Assembly (NCBI GenBank): GCA_017537745.1
Contig: JAFYKF010000008.1
Span: forward strand, 1-33,414
Length of the DNA stretch: 33,414 nt
From: Candidatus Saccharimonadota bacterium
GTDB taxonomy: Bacteria > Patescibacteriota > Saccharimonadia > Saccharimonadales > Saccharimonadaceae
Direction of reading: 5' to 3'
The notes beneath the pieces were generated by a model. The model was given only the letters and a program-made list of their open reading frames with translations, was not told the origin of the DNA and searched no databases. Each line of letters starts with the position of its first letter. The stretch's first letter is position 1. The translations under genes were made by a program, and so were the position numbers. Positions 13,963 to 20,287 of the stretch are shown in pieces.

Positions 13963-14157
13963 ATGCCAAAACTAAAGACGCATAAAGGCACCGCAAAACG
14001 CATCAAAATTACCGGCAGTGGTAAAATTACGCGTGAGCGCGCCTACGGGAATCACATTCTCGCCAAAAAATCTAAAGCTAGGAAGCGCAATATGAAAACT
14101 TCCGCTTCTGTGAGTGGGAAAATTAAGAAAAATATTAAGACTGCATTAGGGGTTTAA
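13963..14157 (+). CDS. rpmI: 50S ribosomal protein L35
   Basis: A 64-residue, strongly basic protein with the L35 signature: [22 protein letters not shown] at the start in family order and a KKSKARKRN segment in the middle. Length matches the family. The ribosome binding site AAAGGA lies 10 nt upstream. The 64-bp spacer after infC is the only larger gap in this operon and could carry the L20 autoregulatory site, but no clear structure stands out. Confidence 0.97.
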   Translation: MPKLKTHKGTAKRIKITGSGKITRERAYGNHILAKKSKARKRNMKTSASVSGKIKKNIKTALGV

Positions 14158-14159
14158 TT

Positions 14160-14507
14160 ATGAGAGTAAAACGTGGCGTGGCCGCAATGGCCAAACATAA
14201 GAAGACTTTGAAAGCTGCCAAGGGCATGCAACATGCACGCACTCGTAGTTTTCGTTTGGGTAAACAAGGCGTAATTAAAGCTCTTCGCTATAGTTATCGC
14301 GATCGCAGAAATCGCAAGCGCGATCTCCGTGCAATTTGGATTACCCGCATCAATAATGCTTCAAGAGAACTTGGTCTTTCCTACTCGCAATTAATTGCTG
14401 GCATGAAGGCTAAGAATATCAATCTTGATCGCAAAGTTTTAGCTGATCTTGCCGTAAATAATCCTGAAGCATTCAAAGCAATCGTAAATACTGTGAAGGA
14501 GAAATAA
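14160..14507 (+). CDS. rplT: 50S ribosomal protein L20
   Basis: A 115-residue basic protein that binds 23S rRNA early in 50S assembly. Seen are the N-terminal MRVKRGV, the [30 protein letters not shown] helix region and the [17 protein letters not shown] core, in the family order. It begins 2 nt after the rpmI stop, so translation is probably coupled. The ribosome binding site (AGGGG) is weak, in line with coupling. Confidence 0.97.
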   Translation: MRVKRGVAAMAKHKKTLKAAKGMQHARTRSFRLGKQGVIKALRYSYRDRRNRKRDLRAIWITRINNASRELGLSYSQLIAGMKAKNINLDRKVLADLAVNNPEAFKAIVNTVKEK

Positions 14508-14508
14508 G

Positions 14509-14727
14509 ATGGCGGTTTGTGAAATATCTGGAAAAGGTAAAATGTATGGCCATAATGTTTCATTCTCTCAGAGACATACTCGTAAGGTGTTTAAACCAAA
14601 TGTATCAAAGAGGACTTTGATTATTAATGGCCAAAAAGTAAAATGCAATGTTTCGACTCATGCACTTAGGACTTTGAAGAAGAAGGGCCTAATTGAGTCA
14701 CCAAAAGCTAAAGCAGCAAAGAAATAA
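14509..14727 (+). CDS. rpmB: 50S ribosomal protein L28
   Basis: A 72-residue protein with the L28 start CEISGKGKMYGHNVSFSQRHTRK in family order, then KVFKPNV and a VSTHALRTLKKKGL end. The bacterial Cys-pair zinc ribbon is reduced to single cysteines (CEIS and KCN). It begins one base after the rplT stop, with AAGGAG inside the rplT end. Placement directly behind rpmI-rplT is not the arrangement of model bacteria, where rpmB pairs with rpmG. Confidence 0.93.
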   Translation: MAVCEISGKGKMYGHNVSFSQRHTRKVFKPNVSKRTLIINGQKVKCNVSTHALRTLKKKGLIESPKAKAAKK

Positions 14728-14744
14728 GTATTTATTACAACAAA

Positions 14745-14769
14745 GAACTACCTAACGGGGTAGTTTTTT
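14745..14769 (+). terminator. terminator of the infC operon
   Basis: AACTACC, loop TAACGG, GGTAGTT and a run of T. It stands 18 bp after the rpmB stop. Confidence 0.85.
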
Positions 14770-14805
14770 GTTATTAGTAGTGTTGCATTTTTTACAATTT
14801 CAACC

Positions 14806-14834
14806 AAAAAACTGGCGGTTTGGGCCAGTTTTTT
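14806..14834 (-). terminator. RNase P RNA terminator (bidirectional)
   Basis: AAAAAACTGGC and GCCAGTTTTTT form a stem with A and T tails on both sides, so it can end the minus-strand rnpB transcript and any read-through from rpmB. Confidence 0.8.
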
Positions 14835-14837
14835 GAT

Positions 14838-15182
14838 AAGTGAGCCATCTGTAAGCCGGGTTCTGTGTCCATGACGAATCATGGATGGCAATCATCTATC
14901 TAGATACTATATTGCTATAGCATTCAAGCGGTGAGCGTGCATCTTCGAGTAGAAGTATCTAGCACTCCTTGCAACAGGTAGGGTTTGCCCTTGCATTATA
15001 TCACTATAATACACTGTGAGCTTTTACCTCACTCTTTTCACCCTTACTGGCTAGGCCAGCGGTATATGTTTCTGTGGTACTTTCCCTATCCTTACGGACG
15101 GTCGCTGTTAGCGACTACCTTACTCTGTGTTGCCCGGACTTTCCTCTTGGAACTATTCCAAGCGATTGCCTTTCAGGCTCCC
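14838..15182 (-). ncRNA. rnpB: RNase P RNA
   Basis: The catalytic RNA that trims tRNA and tmRNA 5' leaders. On the minus strand the 5' part has GAGGAAAGTCCGGGC (P4 strand and J3/4) and the 3' part ACAGAACCCGGCTTACAG, the universal core blocks. The ends GGGAGCC and GGCTC pair to form P1. The length of about 345 nt suits a bacterial type A RNA. It is bordered by a promoter inside the end of rimK and a terminator before rpmB. Confidence 0.95.
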
Positions 15183-15186
15183 TTAT

Positions 15187-15215
15187 ATTATACCACAAAA
15201 TGCCTTAAGCGCCAA
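15187..15215 (-). promoter_or_regulatory. rnpB promoter
   Basis: On the minus strand TTGGCG, 17 nt, then TATAAT (15187-15192) within TGGTATAAT. It overlaps the last codons of rimK. Start is expected at about 15181. Confidence 0.8.
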
Positions 15216-16113
15216 CCCTATCTTTGCCGTTGCGGCGTGGAGCATTAAGCTCAATATATTCAATCATCTTAGAGGCGACATCTTTGCCGGTAACTTTCTC
15301 AATGCCAAATCCTGGAGAAGCGTTCACCTCAAGCACAAGTGGACCACGAGCCGAGCGCATAATATCTACACCACAGATGTGGAGCCCCATAGCGCGAGCA
15401 GCTTTCAAGGCGATCTTTTTCTCATCGGCAGTTAGCTTAATTGGGGTGCCCTGACCACCTTGGTGAAGATTGGAACGAAAATCGTCATCCAATGATTCCC
15501 TTTGCATGGAGGCAACAACTTGGCTTCCCACGACGAAAGCACGAATGTCAGTACCGGCAGATTCTTTAATGAATTCCTGCAATAGAATGTTGGTACCATC
15601 TTCGTTGTATAGATAGAAAGCCTGGAGTGCAGATTTGGCAGCTTTTCTGGTATCGGCGAGAATTACACCGTTACCGTGGGTGCCGGTCGCAAGTTTGATG
15701 ATAACTGGTAGACCGATCTGTTCAAGCAAATCATCAATATCCGAAGTATTGCGTGAAACAAGAGTTTTTGGCGTATCAACGTCGTATTTTGCCAAAATCT
15801 GAGCGGCACGCAATTTGTCACGAGCACGAGTGATAGCTACAGATGGAGCAGAGGTCCAAACACCTTGCATCTCAAACTGTCGCACCACGGCACAGCCATA
15901 GCGAGTCATGTTGTTGGAGATACGAGGTAAAATAGCGTCGAATTTTTCCAATTTTTCACCATCGTAATAAACATCTGGGTGCTTATCATCGAGAGAAAGA
16001 TAACAATTCTTATATTTTATAACCTTAACATCGTGCCCACGCTTCTTGGCCTCTTCGACGAGACGCTTGGTGGAATAATTCCCTGGCCCATTAGATAAAA
16101 TAGCTAATTTCAT
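15205..16113 (-). CDS. rimK: RimK-type ATP-grasp glutamate ligase
   Basis: RimK adds glutamate residues to the C-terminus of ribosomal protein S6. The 302-residue protein has the N-terminal pre-ATP-grasp fold (MKLAILSNGPGNYSTKRLVEEA as separate parts), the phosphate-binding KLATGTHGNGVIL loop (about 143-155), QEFIKESAGTDIRAFVVG, and the metal-binding LVLEVNASPGFGIEKVTG near residue 265. Length and motifs match RimK rather than the larger ATP-grasp ligases. It follows the RimB-type protease by 3 bp, the pairing seen for RimB-RimK in other bacteria. The exact substrate in this organism is inferred. Confidence 0.9.
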   Translation of the reverse strand: MKLAILSNGPGNYSTKRLVEEAKKRGHDVKVIKYKNCYLSLDDKHPDVYYDGEKLEKFDAILPRISNNMTRYGCAVVRQFEMQGVWTSAPSVAITRARDKLRAAQILAKYDVDTPKTLVSRNTSDIDDLLEQIGLPVIIKLATGTHGNGVILADTRKAAKSALQAFYLYNEDGTNILLQEFIKESAGTDIRAFVVGSQVVASMQRESLDDDFRSNLHQGGQGTPIKLTADEKKIALKAARAMGLHICGVDIMRSARGPLVLEVNASPGFGIEKVTGKDVASKMIEYIELNAPRRNGKDRVGA

Positions 16114-16116
16114 ATA

Positions 16117-16620
16117 CTATTCTCCTTTCTTTTTTAAATACTTGCGATGAAATTTGTAAGGGTCTTCTTGTAATTCTTGATTTAAATGTGGGGTGTGCGG
16201 ATTAGATTGGTGTTTAACCGATGACTTCGAAACATCAACTAGGAAGTTTTCGCTTAAAGTGTGGCGACCGATAAGAACTGGGAAGTTATTGCGAGAACGG
16301 TTAGCAAGAGTAAAAGTTGTAACAAAAGTCGCGCCGCCTAATGTTAGCGGTAATTTTACGCGATAACGTATCTGTTCGTCTCCATGAGAAGAACGAACAG
16401 TTTTTACCATGTAGTCCGTAGACTCTAATTTTTCGCCAGTATAAAATGGCGAGTCTTTATCAAAAAGGACAAACGACAACGTGCCATCTTTATTCATATC
16501 TATATTGGAAGCCCAAATAGATGAAGTATCGGCACCAGTGTCAATCTTCGCTGGAATATCTTTCACTCCATTAATCTCTACGTATTCCGTAGAACCAATG
16601 ACGATTAGTTTCTTTGTCAT
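16117..16620 (-). CDS. rimB: RimB-type retropepsin-like protease
   Basis: An aspartic protease of the retropepsin fold (formerly called ATP-dependent zinc protease). In other bacteria RimB trims the glutamate tails that RimK adds. The active site is seen in AKIDTGADTSSIWAS (Asp-Thr-Gly near residue 28-30), followed by the FPVLIGRHTLSENFLVD region that supports the fold. The product is 167 residues. The start is set at ATG 16620 (MTKKLIVIGS) because the longer frame would overlap the upstream gene and begin with unrelated residues. A TATAAT overlaps the preceding gene's end 7 nt before this ATG. It sits 3 bp ahead of rimK. Confidence 0.88.
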   Translation of the reverse strand: MTKKLIVIGSTEYVEINGVKDIPAKIDTGADTSSIWASNIDMNKDGTLSFVLFDKDSPFYTGEKLESTDYMVKTVRSSHGDEQIRYRVKLPLTLGGATFVTTFTLANRSRNNFPVLIGRHTLSENFLVDVSKSSVKHQSNPHTPHLNQELQEDPYKFHRKYLKKKGE

Positions 16621-16627
16621 GCTTATA

Positions 16628-16636
16628 ATTATATCA
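16628..16636 (-). promoter_or_regulatory. extended -10 overlapping a stop codon, leaderless start of rimB
   Basis: The minus strand reads TGATATAAT; the TGA is the stop codon of the Nudix/RNase H gene. Seven nucleotides later is the rimB ATG. No Shine-Dalgarno sequence is present. Confidence 0.55.
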
Positions 16637-17476
16637 TTTTTTGAGAATATTATCAATTGCCTCGTTAGCTTCGTGGTCGGCAATTTGATTCTCTGATCTG
16701 GGGATATGGGTGAATGAGACAGATTCAAAGCTCTCAAGTAATTTTTCAATTGAATTGTAGATTGGAATAATATCTTGATTCTTTACGGTAAATATACCAG
16801 TCAACTGATTTACAACCATCAGACTATCAGAGATAAAGCGAGCTGATTTGATGCCAAGCCTAAGAGCATGTTCAATACCGTTTCTCATAGCATAGTATTC
16901 GGCAACTCTGGAGGTAGCAAAACCGATAAACTCACCACCCTGTTCAATTACATGACCATCCGTATCCACAATCTGGTAACCAATACCAGAAGGACCTGGG
17001 TTACCCCTGGAAGCACCATCCACATAGACAACTACCGAGCTGGCGGTACTTCGAGGCGAAATGCGACCAGGTGTCATTTCGGTAATTTCCAAAACTGACG
17101 TACTAGATTCGTTTAGATGCTCATTTAAATTAGTAAAATCTTTAATAAATTTGTAGGCAGTGTATCTGTCGCATGGTTCTGGCTTGGCGTCTTCATCAAT
17201 ATTCACTTCATATATAATATATAGGTTGCTTAGCCGGCTGGAACCTTCGAGCGCTAGAAAAGTAATAACATCTTTAATCTTAATGGAGGTGGCAGTAAGA
17301 CCGACATATTCTGATAAGAGGCGGACACAAGCTTCTTCGGGCTGTTCACCAAAATTAATTTTACCAGTAGGAAGTTCCCAAAAAACCGGGGCCTCGCTTC
17401 GACCACGGCTGCGCTTCAAAATCAGAGTCCCCTCACTTGTTTTGATGATTCCTACTACTCTGATTCTTTGTTTCAT
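16634..17476 (-). CDS. Nudix-like domain fused to ribonuclease HI
   Basis: The 280-residue protein joins two domains. Residues about 1-125 are Nudix-like (VVGIIKTSEGTLILKRS, FWELPTGKINFGEQPEEA). The Nudix box keeps the first Gly and Glu and the final EYVGL, but the catalytic REUXEE core reads RLLSEY, so hydrolase activity is doubtful. Residues about 145-280 are RNase HI with all four acidic residues: YVDGASRGNPG (Asp), AEYYAM (Glu), FISDSLMVV (Asp) and QIADHEANEAI (Asp). RNase H cuts RNA in RNA-DNA hybrids. The start MKQRIRVVG is chosen because AAGGTGGG lies 3-4 nt upstream; the longer frame has no ribosome binding site. That ribosome binding site can be hidden by pairing in the leader. The last codon overlaps the rimB promoter. 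Confidence 0.88.
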   Translation of the reverse strand: MKQRIRVVGIIKTSEGTLILKRSRGRSEAPVFWELPTGKINFGEQPEEACVRLLSEYVGLTATSIKIKDVITFLALEGSSRLSNLYIIYEVNIDEDAKPEPCDRYTAYKFIKDFTNLNEHLNESSTSVLEITEMTPGRISPRSTASSVVVYVDGASRGNPGPSGIGYQIVDTDGHVIEQGGEFIGFATSRVAEYYAMRNGIEHALRLGIKSARFISDSLMVVNQLTGIFTVKNQDIIPIYNSIEKLLESFESVSFTHIPRSENQIADHEANEAIDNILKK

Positions 17477-17618
17477 TGCCCACCTTTGGTGCCCTGCCAG
17501 CCTGTTTTCCCCGTAATATATACAAGGTGGGTAAAATCTTATGCGATACATCCACGGATGTAAGCCACGAAATCCCTAAAACATGATTATTCAGGAAAAT
17601 CATGTTGCCGGTAGGGCT
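17477..17618 (-). promoter_or_regulatory. structured leader that can sequester the ribosome binding site
   Basis: The ~140-nt leader contains a stem CCCTA/TAGGG (17575-17579 with 17612-17616) around a hairpin CATGATT/AATCATG (17582-17588 with 17598-17604), then a tight hairpin TACATCC/GGATGTA (17547-17562). After that, on the minus strand, CCCACCTT (17524-17531) is perfectly complementary to the Shine-Dalgarno sequence AAGGTGGG (17479-17486). This is the arrangement of a translation-off switch. It matches no riboswitch class I recognise. It could respond to a ligand, a protein or temperature. Confidence 0.55.
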
Positions 17619-17624
17619 AATTTA

Positions 17625-17633
17625 ATTATACCA
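17625..17633 (-). promoter_or_regulatory. promoter of the Nudix/RNase H leader
   Basis: A perfect TATAAT (17625-17630) within TGGTATAAT on the minus strand; start is expected near 17618. No good -35 is visible. Confidence 0.6.
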
Positions 17634-17656
17634 TATAGAGGAAAATATTGGTTAAA

Positions 17657-18301
17657 TTAATGCCCTACGATAAGATAGAAGAAATTAAGGATGCCGTTCA
17701 TGCCATTAACCATCAGTGAAGAAAGGAATTCACCAAAGATTAATATTAATATATATACTAGGACTACGCCGTAACCTTCAAGAGTGGAAAGAAATTGGCG
17801 AACCGCGTCTGGGGAAATTGCATAAAGTACGCGCGAACCATCGAGAGGAGGAATTGGGATTAGATTGAAAATCATAAAACCGAGATTAATATATACTAGC
17901 TCGATAAAAACAAATTTCCATAATTCTCCGCCGTAGCCATAGATAAGCCCACTAAAATGACCAATAAGGAAGGCGATAAATGCTAACAAAAAGTTAGTTA
18001 AGGGTCCAGCAATCGCAGTAAGTGCCATTCCCCACTCTTTGCCTTTGAGATTATGGGAGTTGATTGGTACCGGCTTGGCGCCGCCAAAGACTGGAGCGTG
18101 GAGTAAATATAATACTACGGGAACCAGAATCGACATAACTGGATCGATGTGCTTAAGAGGGTTAAAGGTAAGACGGCCGGCATCTTTGGCGGTGCGATCG
18201 CCTAGCCAATAGGCGACCAAACCATGCGAGAGTTCGTGCATGATAACAGAGACCACCACAATGATCAATACTGCAATCAGTTTTCCGAAGTCAAAGGCCA
18301 T
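17657..18301 (-). CDS. site-2 protease family (M50) intramembrane metalloprotease
   Basis: A 214-residue polytopic protein. The zinc-binding HELSH (about residues 22-26) lies in the first long hydrophobic stretch, and NLIPIPPLDGSRVL (about 166-179) supplies the third ligand, as in M50B proteases of the compact type. There is no PDZ domain. Such enzymes cut membrane-bound substrates, often anti-sigma factors, but no substrate is visible here. It starts on TAATG with the preceding gene (stop and start share an A), so they are translationally coupled. Confidence 0.9.
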   Translation of the reverse strand: MAFDFGKLIAVLIIVVVSVIMHELSHGLVAYWLGDRTAKDAGRLTFNPLKHIDPVMSILVPVVLYLLHAPVFGGAKPVPINSHNLKGKEWGMALTAIAGPLTNFLLAFIAFLIGHFSGLIYGYGGELWKFVFIELVYINLGFMIFNLIPIPPLDGSRVLYAISPDAVRQFLSTLEGYGVVLVYILILIFGEFLSSLMVNGMNGILNFFYLIVGH

Positions 18302-18747
18302 TAGGTAAGCACCACCACTTCTTTAGTAGCGGGCAGACTGTCGAGAGATTTAACCTTGAGACGCTTTTCGGTACGAGCAGTAAGCTTTAGTTCGGAAACC
18401 ATGCCGTCGATGTTCCCCATTGCGATGATAAGTTTTGGTTCAAGCTCGCGAACGGCGCGAACAGAAGAAGTACAAAGAATATCTGCAACGAGGTCATCGA
18501 GGTTTTCCTCAATGCCACCGATAACCCCAATGTGGATGCCGTTTATTTCTACATCATAGATTGTTTTGCCAGATTCGGTAGCGACACCTCGAATGGTAGC
18601 ATCGCCGATTTCGGCTTCACAAGGACCTTCAATTTTGCCAACTGCAAGATTGGCGTCGATGTTGCCATCGGCTATATTAAACTTTATCGCGCCTTTTTTC
18701 GTGATAATCGTAATTTCGTCTTGGTTCTTACTTTCAATCTCAAACAT
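18301..18747 (-). CDS. small metallo-beta-lactamase-like protein without metal ligands
   Basis: A 148-residue, mostly beta protein. The sections NGIHIGVIGGIEENLDDLV and ELEPKLIIAMGNID resemble the second half of UPF0173-type MBL-fold hydrolases, but no HxHxDH motif is present. It is therefore probably a non-catalytic relative; this call is tentative. An AAAGGAG ribosome binding site lies 6 nt before the ATG. It sits between a regulator (9 bp) and the site-2 protease (overlap of one base), suggesting one transcription unit. Confidence 0.6.
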   Translation of the reverse strand: MFEIESKNQDEITIITKKGAIKFNIADGNIDANLAVGKIEGPCEAEIGDATIRGVATESGKTIYDVEINGIHIGVIGGIEENLDDLVADILCTSSVRAVRELEPKLIIAMGNIDGMVSELKLTARTEKRLKVKSLDSLPATKEVVVLT

Positions 18748-18756
18748 TTTGCTCCT

Positions 18757-19359
18757 TTATTTTATTATTTCTTCTGGGTCGACAATTTCGGATATTTCCA
18801 TTTCGAAGATATCCTCTAGGAAACGGTCTTTAACGCTTTTTCGGTAAGTAAAATCATCTACCGACATGATGACATAATTAATGGGTTTGCCTTGTTTTTT
18901 CTCAATTACTTCGGCCCAACGGGTGAGCTTTTTGGTTTTGTCATTGCCAATAATGAGGAGATCGACACCTTCTTGGCCTGGCAGACGATTGGTGACGATA
19001 AGACCGTGGAGGTATTTTTTGACGGGGCGAATATATTCGTCCCACGTGGATTCGTGCACATCTTTGTCGCGAGATGAATCAATTTTTTTGCTAAAAATGT
19101 CAATTAGTGGGCGCGTAAATGGATGTTTGGTATTGGCTGAATAATATACTTTGTTGTCGAAAGTCTCGTTTTTGATAATGCCGATACTTTCGAGATTTAG
19201 TAATTCCCTACGAACCGAGTTGATTTGCTCGTCAATCACGCGAGTCATTTCACGCACGTAAAAAGATTTTTCTGGACTTTCGAAAAATAGTTTTAGAAGC
19301 TTTGCTCGAGTCTTGCTGCCGAACAATTTTTCTATTGGTGTACTATTTTCTTTTACCAT
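18757..19359 (-). CDS. winged-helix transcriptional regulator with C-terminal nucleotidyltransferase-like domain
   Basis: A 200-residue protein. Residues about 8-80 form a winged helix (LFGSKTRAKLLKLFF, FYVREMTRVIDEQINSVRRELLNLESIG). The C-terminal half (VDLLIIGNDKTKKL, then INYVIMSVDDFTYRKSVKDRF) resembles the MNT-type nucleotidyltransferase fold fused to such regulators in archaea and CPR bacteria, but lacks the GSxxxG motif, so it is probably inactive as an enzyme. The start MVKENSTPIEK is preferred over an upstream in-frame ATG. A TACAAT with TGC extension is 9 nt upstream and no Shine-Dalgarno sequence is seen. The 5' end overlaps miaA by 17 bp. Confidence 0.75.
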   Translation of the reverse strand: MVKENSTPIEKLFGSKTRAKLLKLFFESPEKSFYVREMTRVIDEQINSVRRELLNLESIGIIKNETFDNKVYYSANTKHPFTRPLIDIFSKKIDSSRDKDVHESTWDEYIRPVKKYLHGLIVTNRLPGQEGVDLLIIGNDKTKKLTRWAEVIEKKQGKPINYVIMSVDDFTYRKSVKDRFLEDIFEMEISEIVDPEEIIK

Positions 19360-20260
19360 TATGTATACATTGTAGCACAAATGGATAAATTTTTGCAAGC
19401 TCGAGCCAAGTGATGTTTGAGTTGCGTTTAAACCATGTAAGTTGGCGCTTAGCTAAGTGCCAGTCTTCATAAAAACATTTTTCTTTGGCTTGTTCTAACG
19501 TAAGCTCGCCCGTTAAATATTGATATGCATATTCATAAACGTCTGATTTCATGGCCTGATTATCCCAGCCGTACTTTTGAACTAATTTTTTAGTTTCGGC
19601 GAAAAGTTCTGGGCTGAACATTTGGTCAATTCTCTGCTTTAGCCTGGTACGGAGTATATCTGTTTCGGTTTTGATGCCAATTATTAAATAGTTGCCTTTT
19701 ACAGCGATGCGGTCTGAACAACTTTTTTGTTCAATGTCGCCAATTTTATGCCCAGTAGGGCCTTTAAATTTATAATCGTATATTAAAGCATCGATGTATA
19801 ACCCCGTGCCGCCAACAATCATCGGAATTTTGTTGCGCGCTTTAATGTCTTTGATTTTTTGTTCGGCGTAACGTTTCCAGTCGGCCACAGTAAAGCGTTC
19901 ACCAGGCTCAACTAAATCCAATCCGTAATGCGGAATGCCGTCCATTTCCTCTTTGGTGGGTTTGGCAGTACCAATATCCATGCCTTTATAAATCGCGCGA
20001 GAGTCGGCAGAAATGATTTCGCCACCTATGGCTTTGGCGATTTTGATGCCGACTCCGGTTTTGCCAGAGCCGGTAGGACCTAAGATAATTATTGTAGGAA
20101 TATCAAAAATGGCTTTTTCGGAGCTTTGGACTTTCTCATTGCCATTTTTACAACGTTCAGTCAGGTGCTCGTTCCCTATTCGCTCACTTCGTTCGCTGGG
20201 GTCACTCGCACGCTGTGACGTTGATAAAAATGGCATTCGAAAATCTGGTCTAAATCTCAT
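19343..20260 (-). CDS. miaA: tRNA dimethylallyltransferase, with N-terminal insertion
   Basis: MiaA adds a dimethylallyl group to A37 of tRNAs reading UNN codons. Seen are the P-loop ILGPTGSGKTGVGIKIA, the ISADSRAIYKGMDIGTAKP block, IPHYGLDLVEPGE, MIVGGTGLYIDALI and a C-terminal LAKRQLTWFKRN. The protein is 305 residues, but about 50 come before the P-loop strand where the family has about 5. Most of this extension (SERSERIGNEHLTER and flanks) is encoded by a palindromic element. The start at 20260 has a good GAGGAG ribosome binding site and no later in-frame ATG exists before the P-loop, so the element is probably translated. The middle insertion region is shorter than in E. coli. Confidence 0.93.
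   Translation of the reverse strand: MRFRPDFRMPFLSTSQRASDPSERSERIGNEHLTERCKNGNEKVQSSEKAIFDIPTIIILGPTGSGKTGVGIKIAKAIGGEIISADSRAIYKGMDIGTAKPTKEEMDGIPHYGLDLVEPGERFTVADWKRYAEQKIKDIKARNKIPMIVGGTGLYIDALIYDYKFKGPTGHKIGDIEQKSCSDRIAVKGNYLIIGIKTETDILRTRLKQRIDQMFSPELFAETKKLVQKYGWDNQAMKSDVYEYAYQYLTGELTLEQAKEKCFYEDWHLAKRQLTWFKRNSNITWLELAKIYPFVLQCIHNGKRK
20140..20235. repeat. palindromic element inside the miaA coding region (96 bp)
   Basis: Arms TGCCATTTTTACAACGT (20140-20156) and ACGTTGATAAAAATGGCA (20218-20235) are inverted copies differing by one extra base. The span is 96 bp, a multiple of three, and is read through in frame. Its core on the minus strand (GCGAGTGACCCCAGCGAACG) is related to that of the gyrA element (GCGAGCGCCCCGGAGCG), and both are read in the same frame (ASDPSER and ASAPER). 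Confidence 0.75.
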
Positions 20261-20287
20261 TTATGCTCCTCAAAACCATTTTTGATA

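Noticed and set aside
16621-16749. Upstream start for the RimB-type protease
   Set aside because: It would overlap the Nudix/RNase H gene in another frame and precede the conserved domain with unrelated residues.
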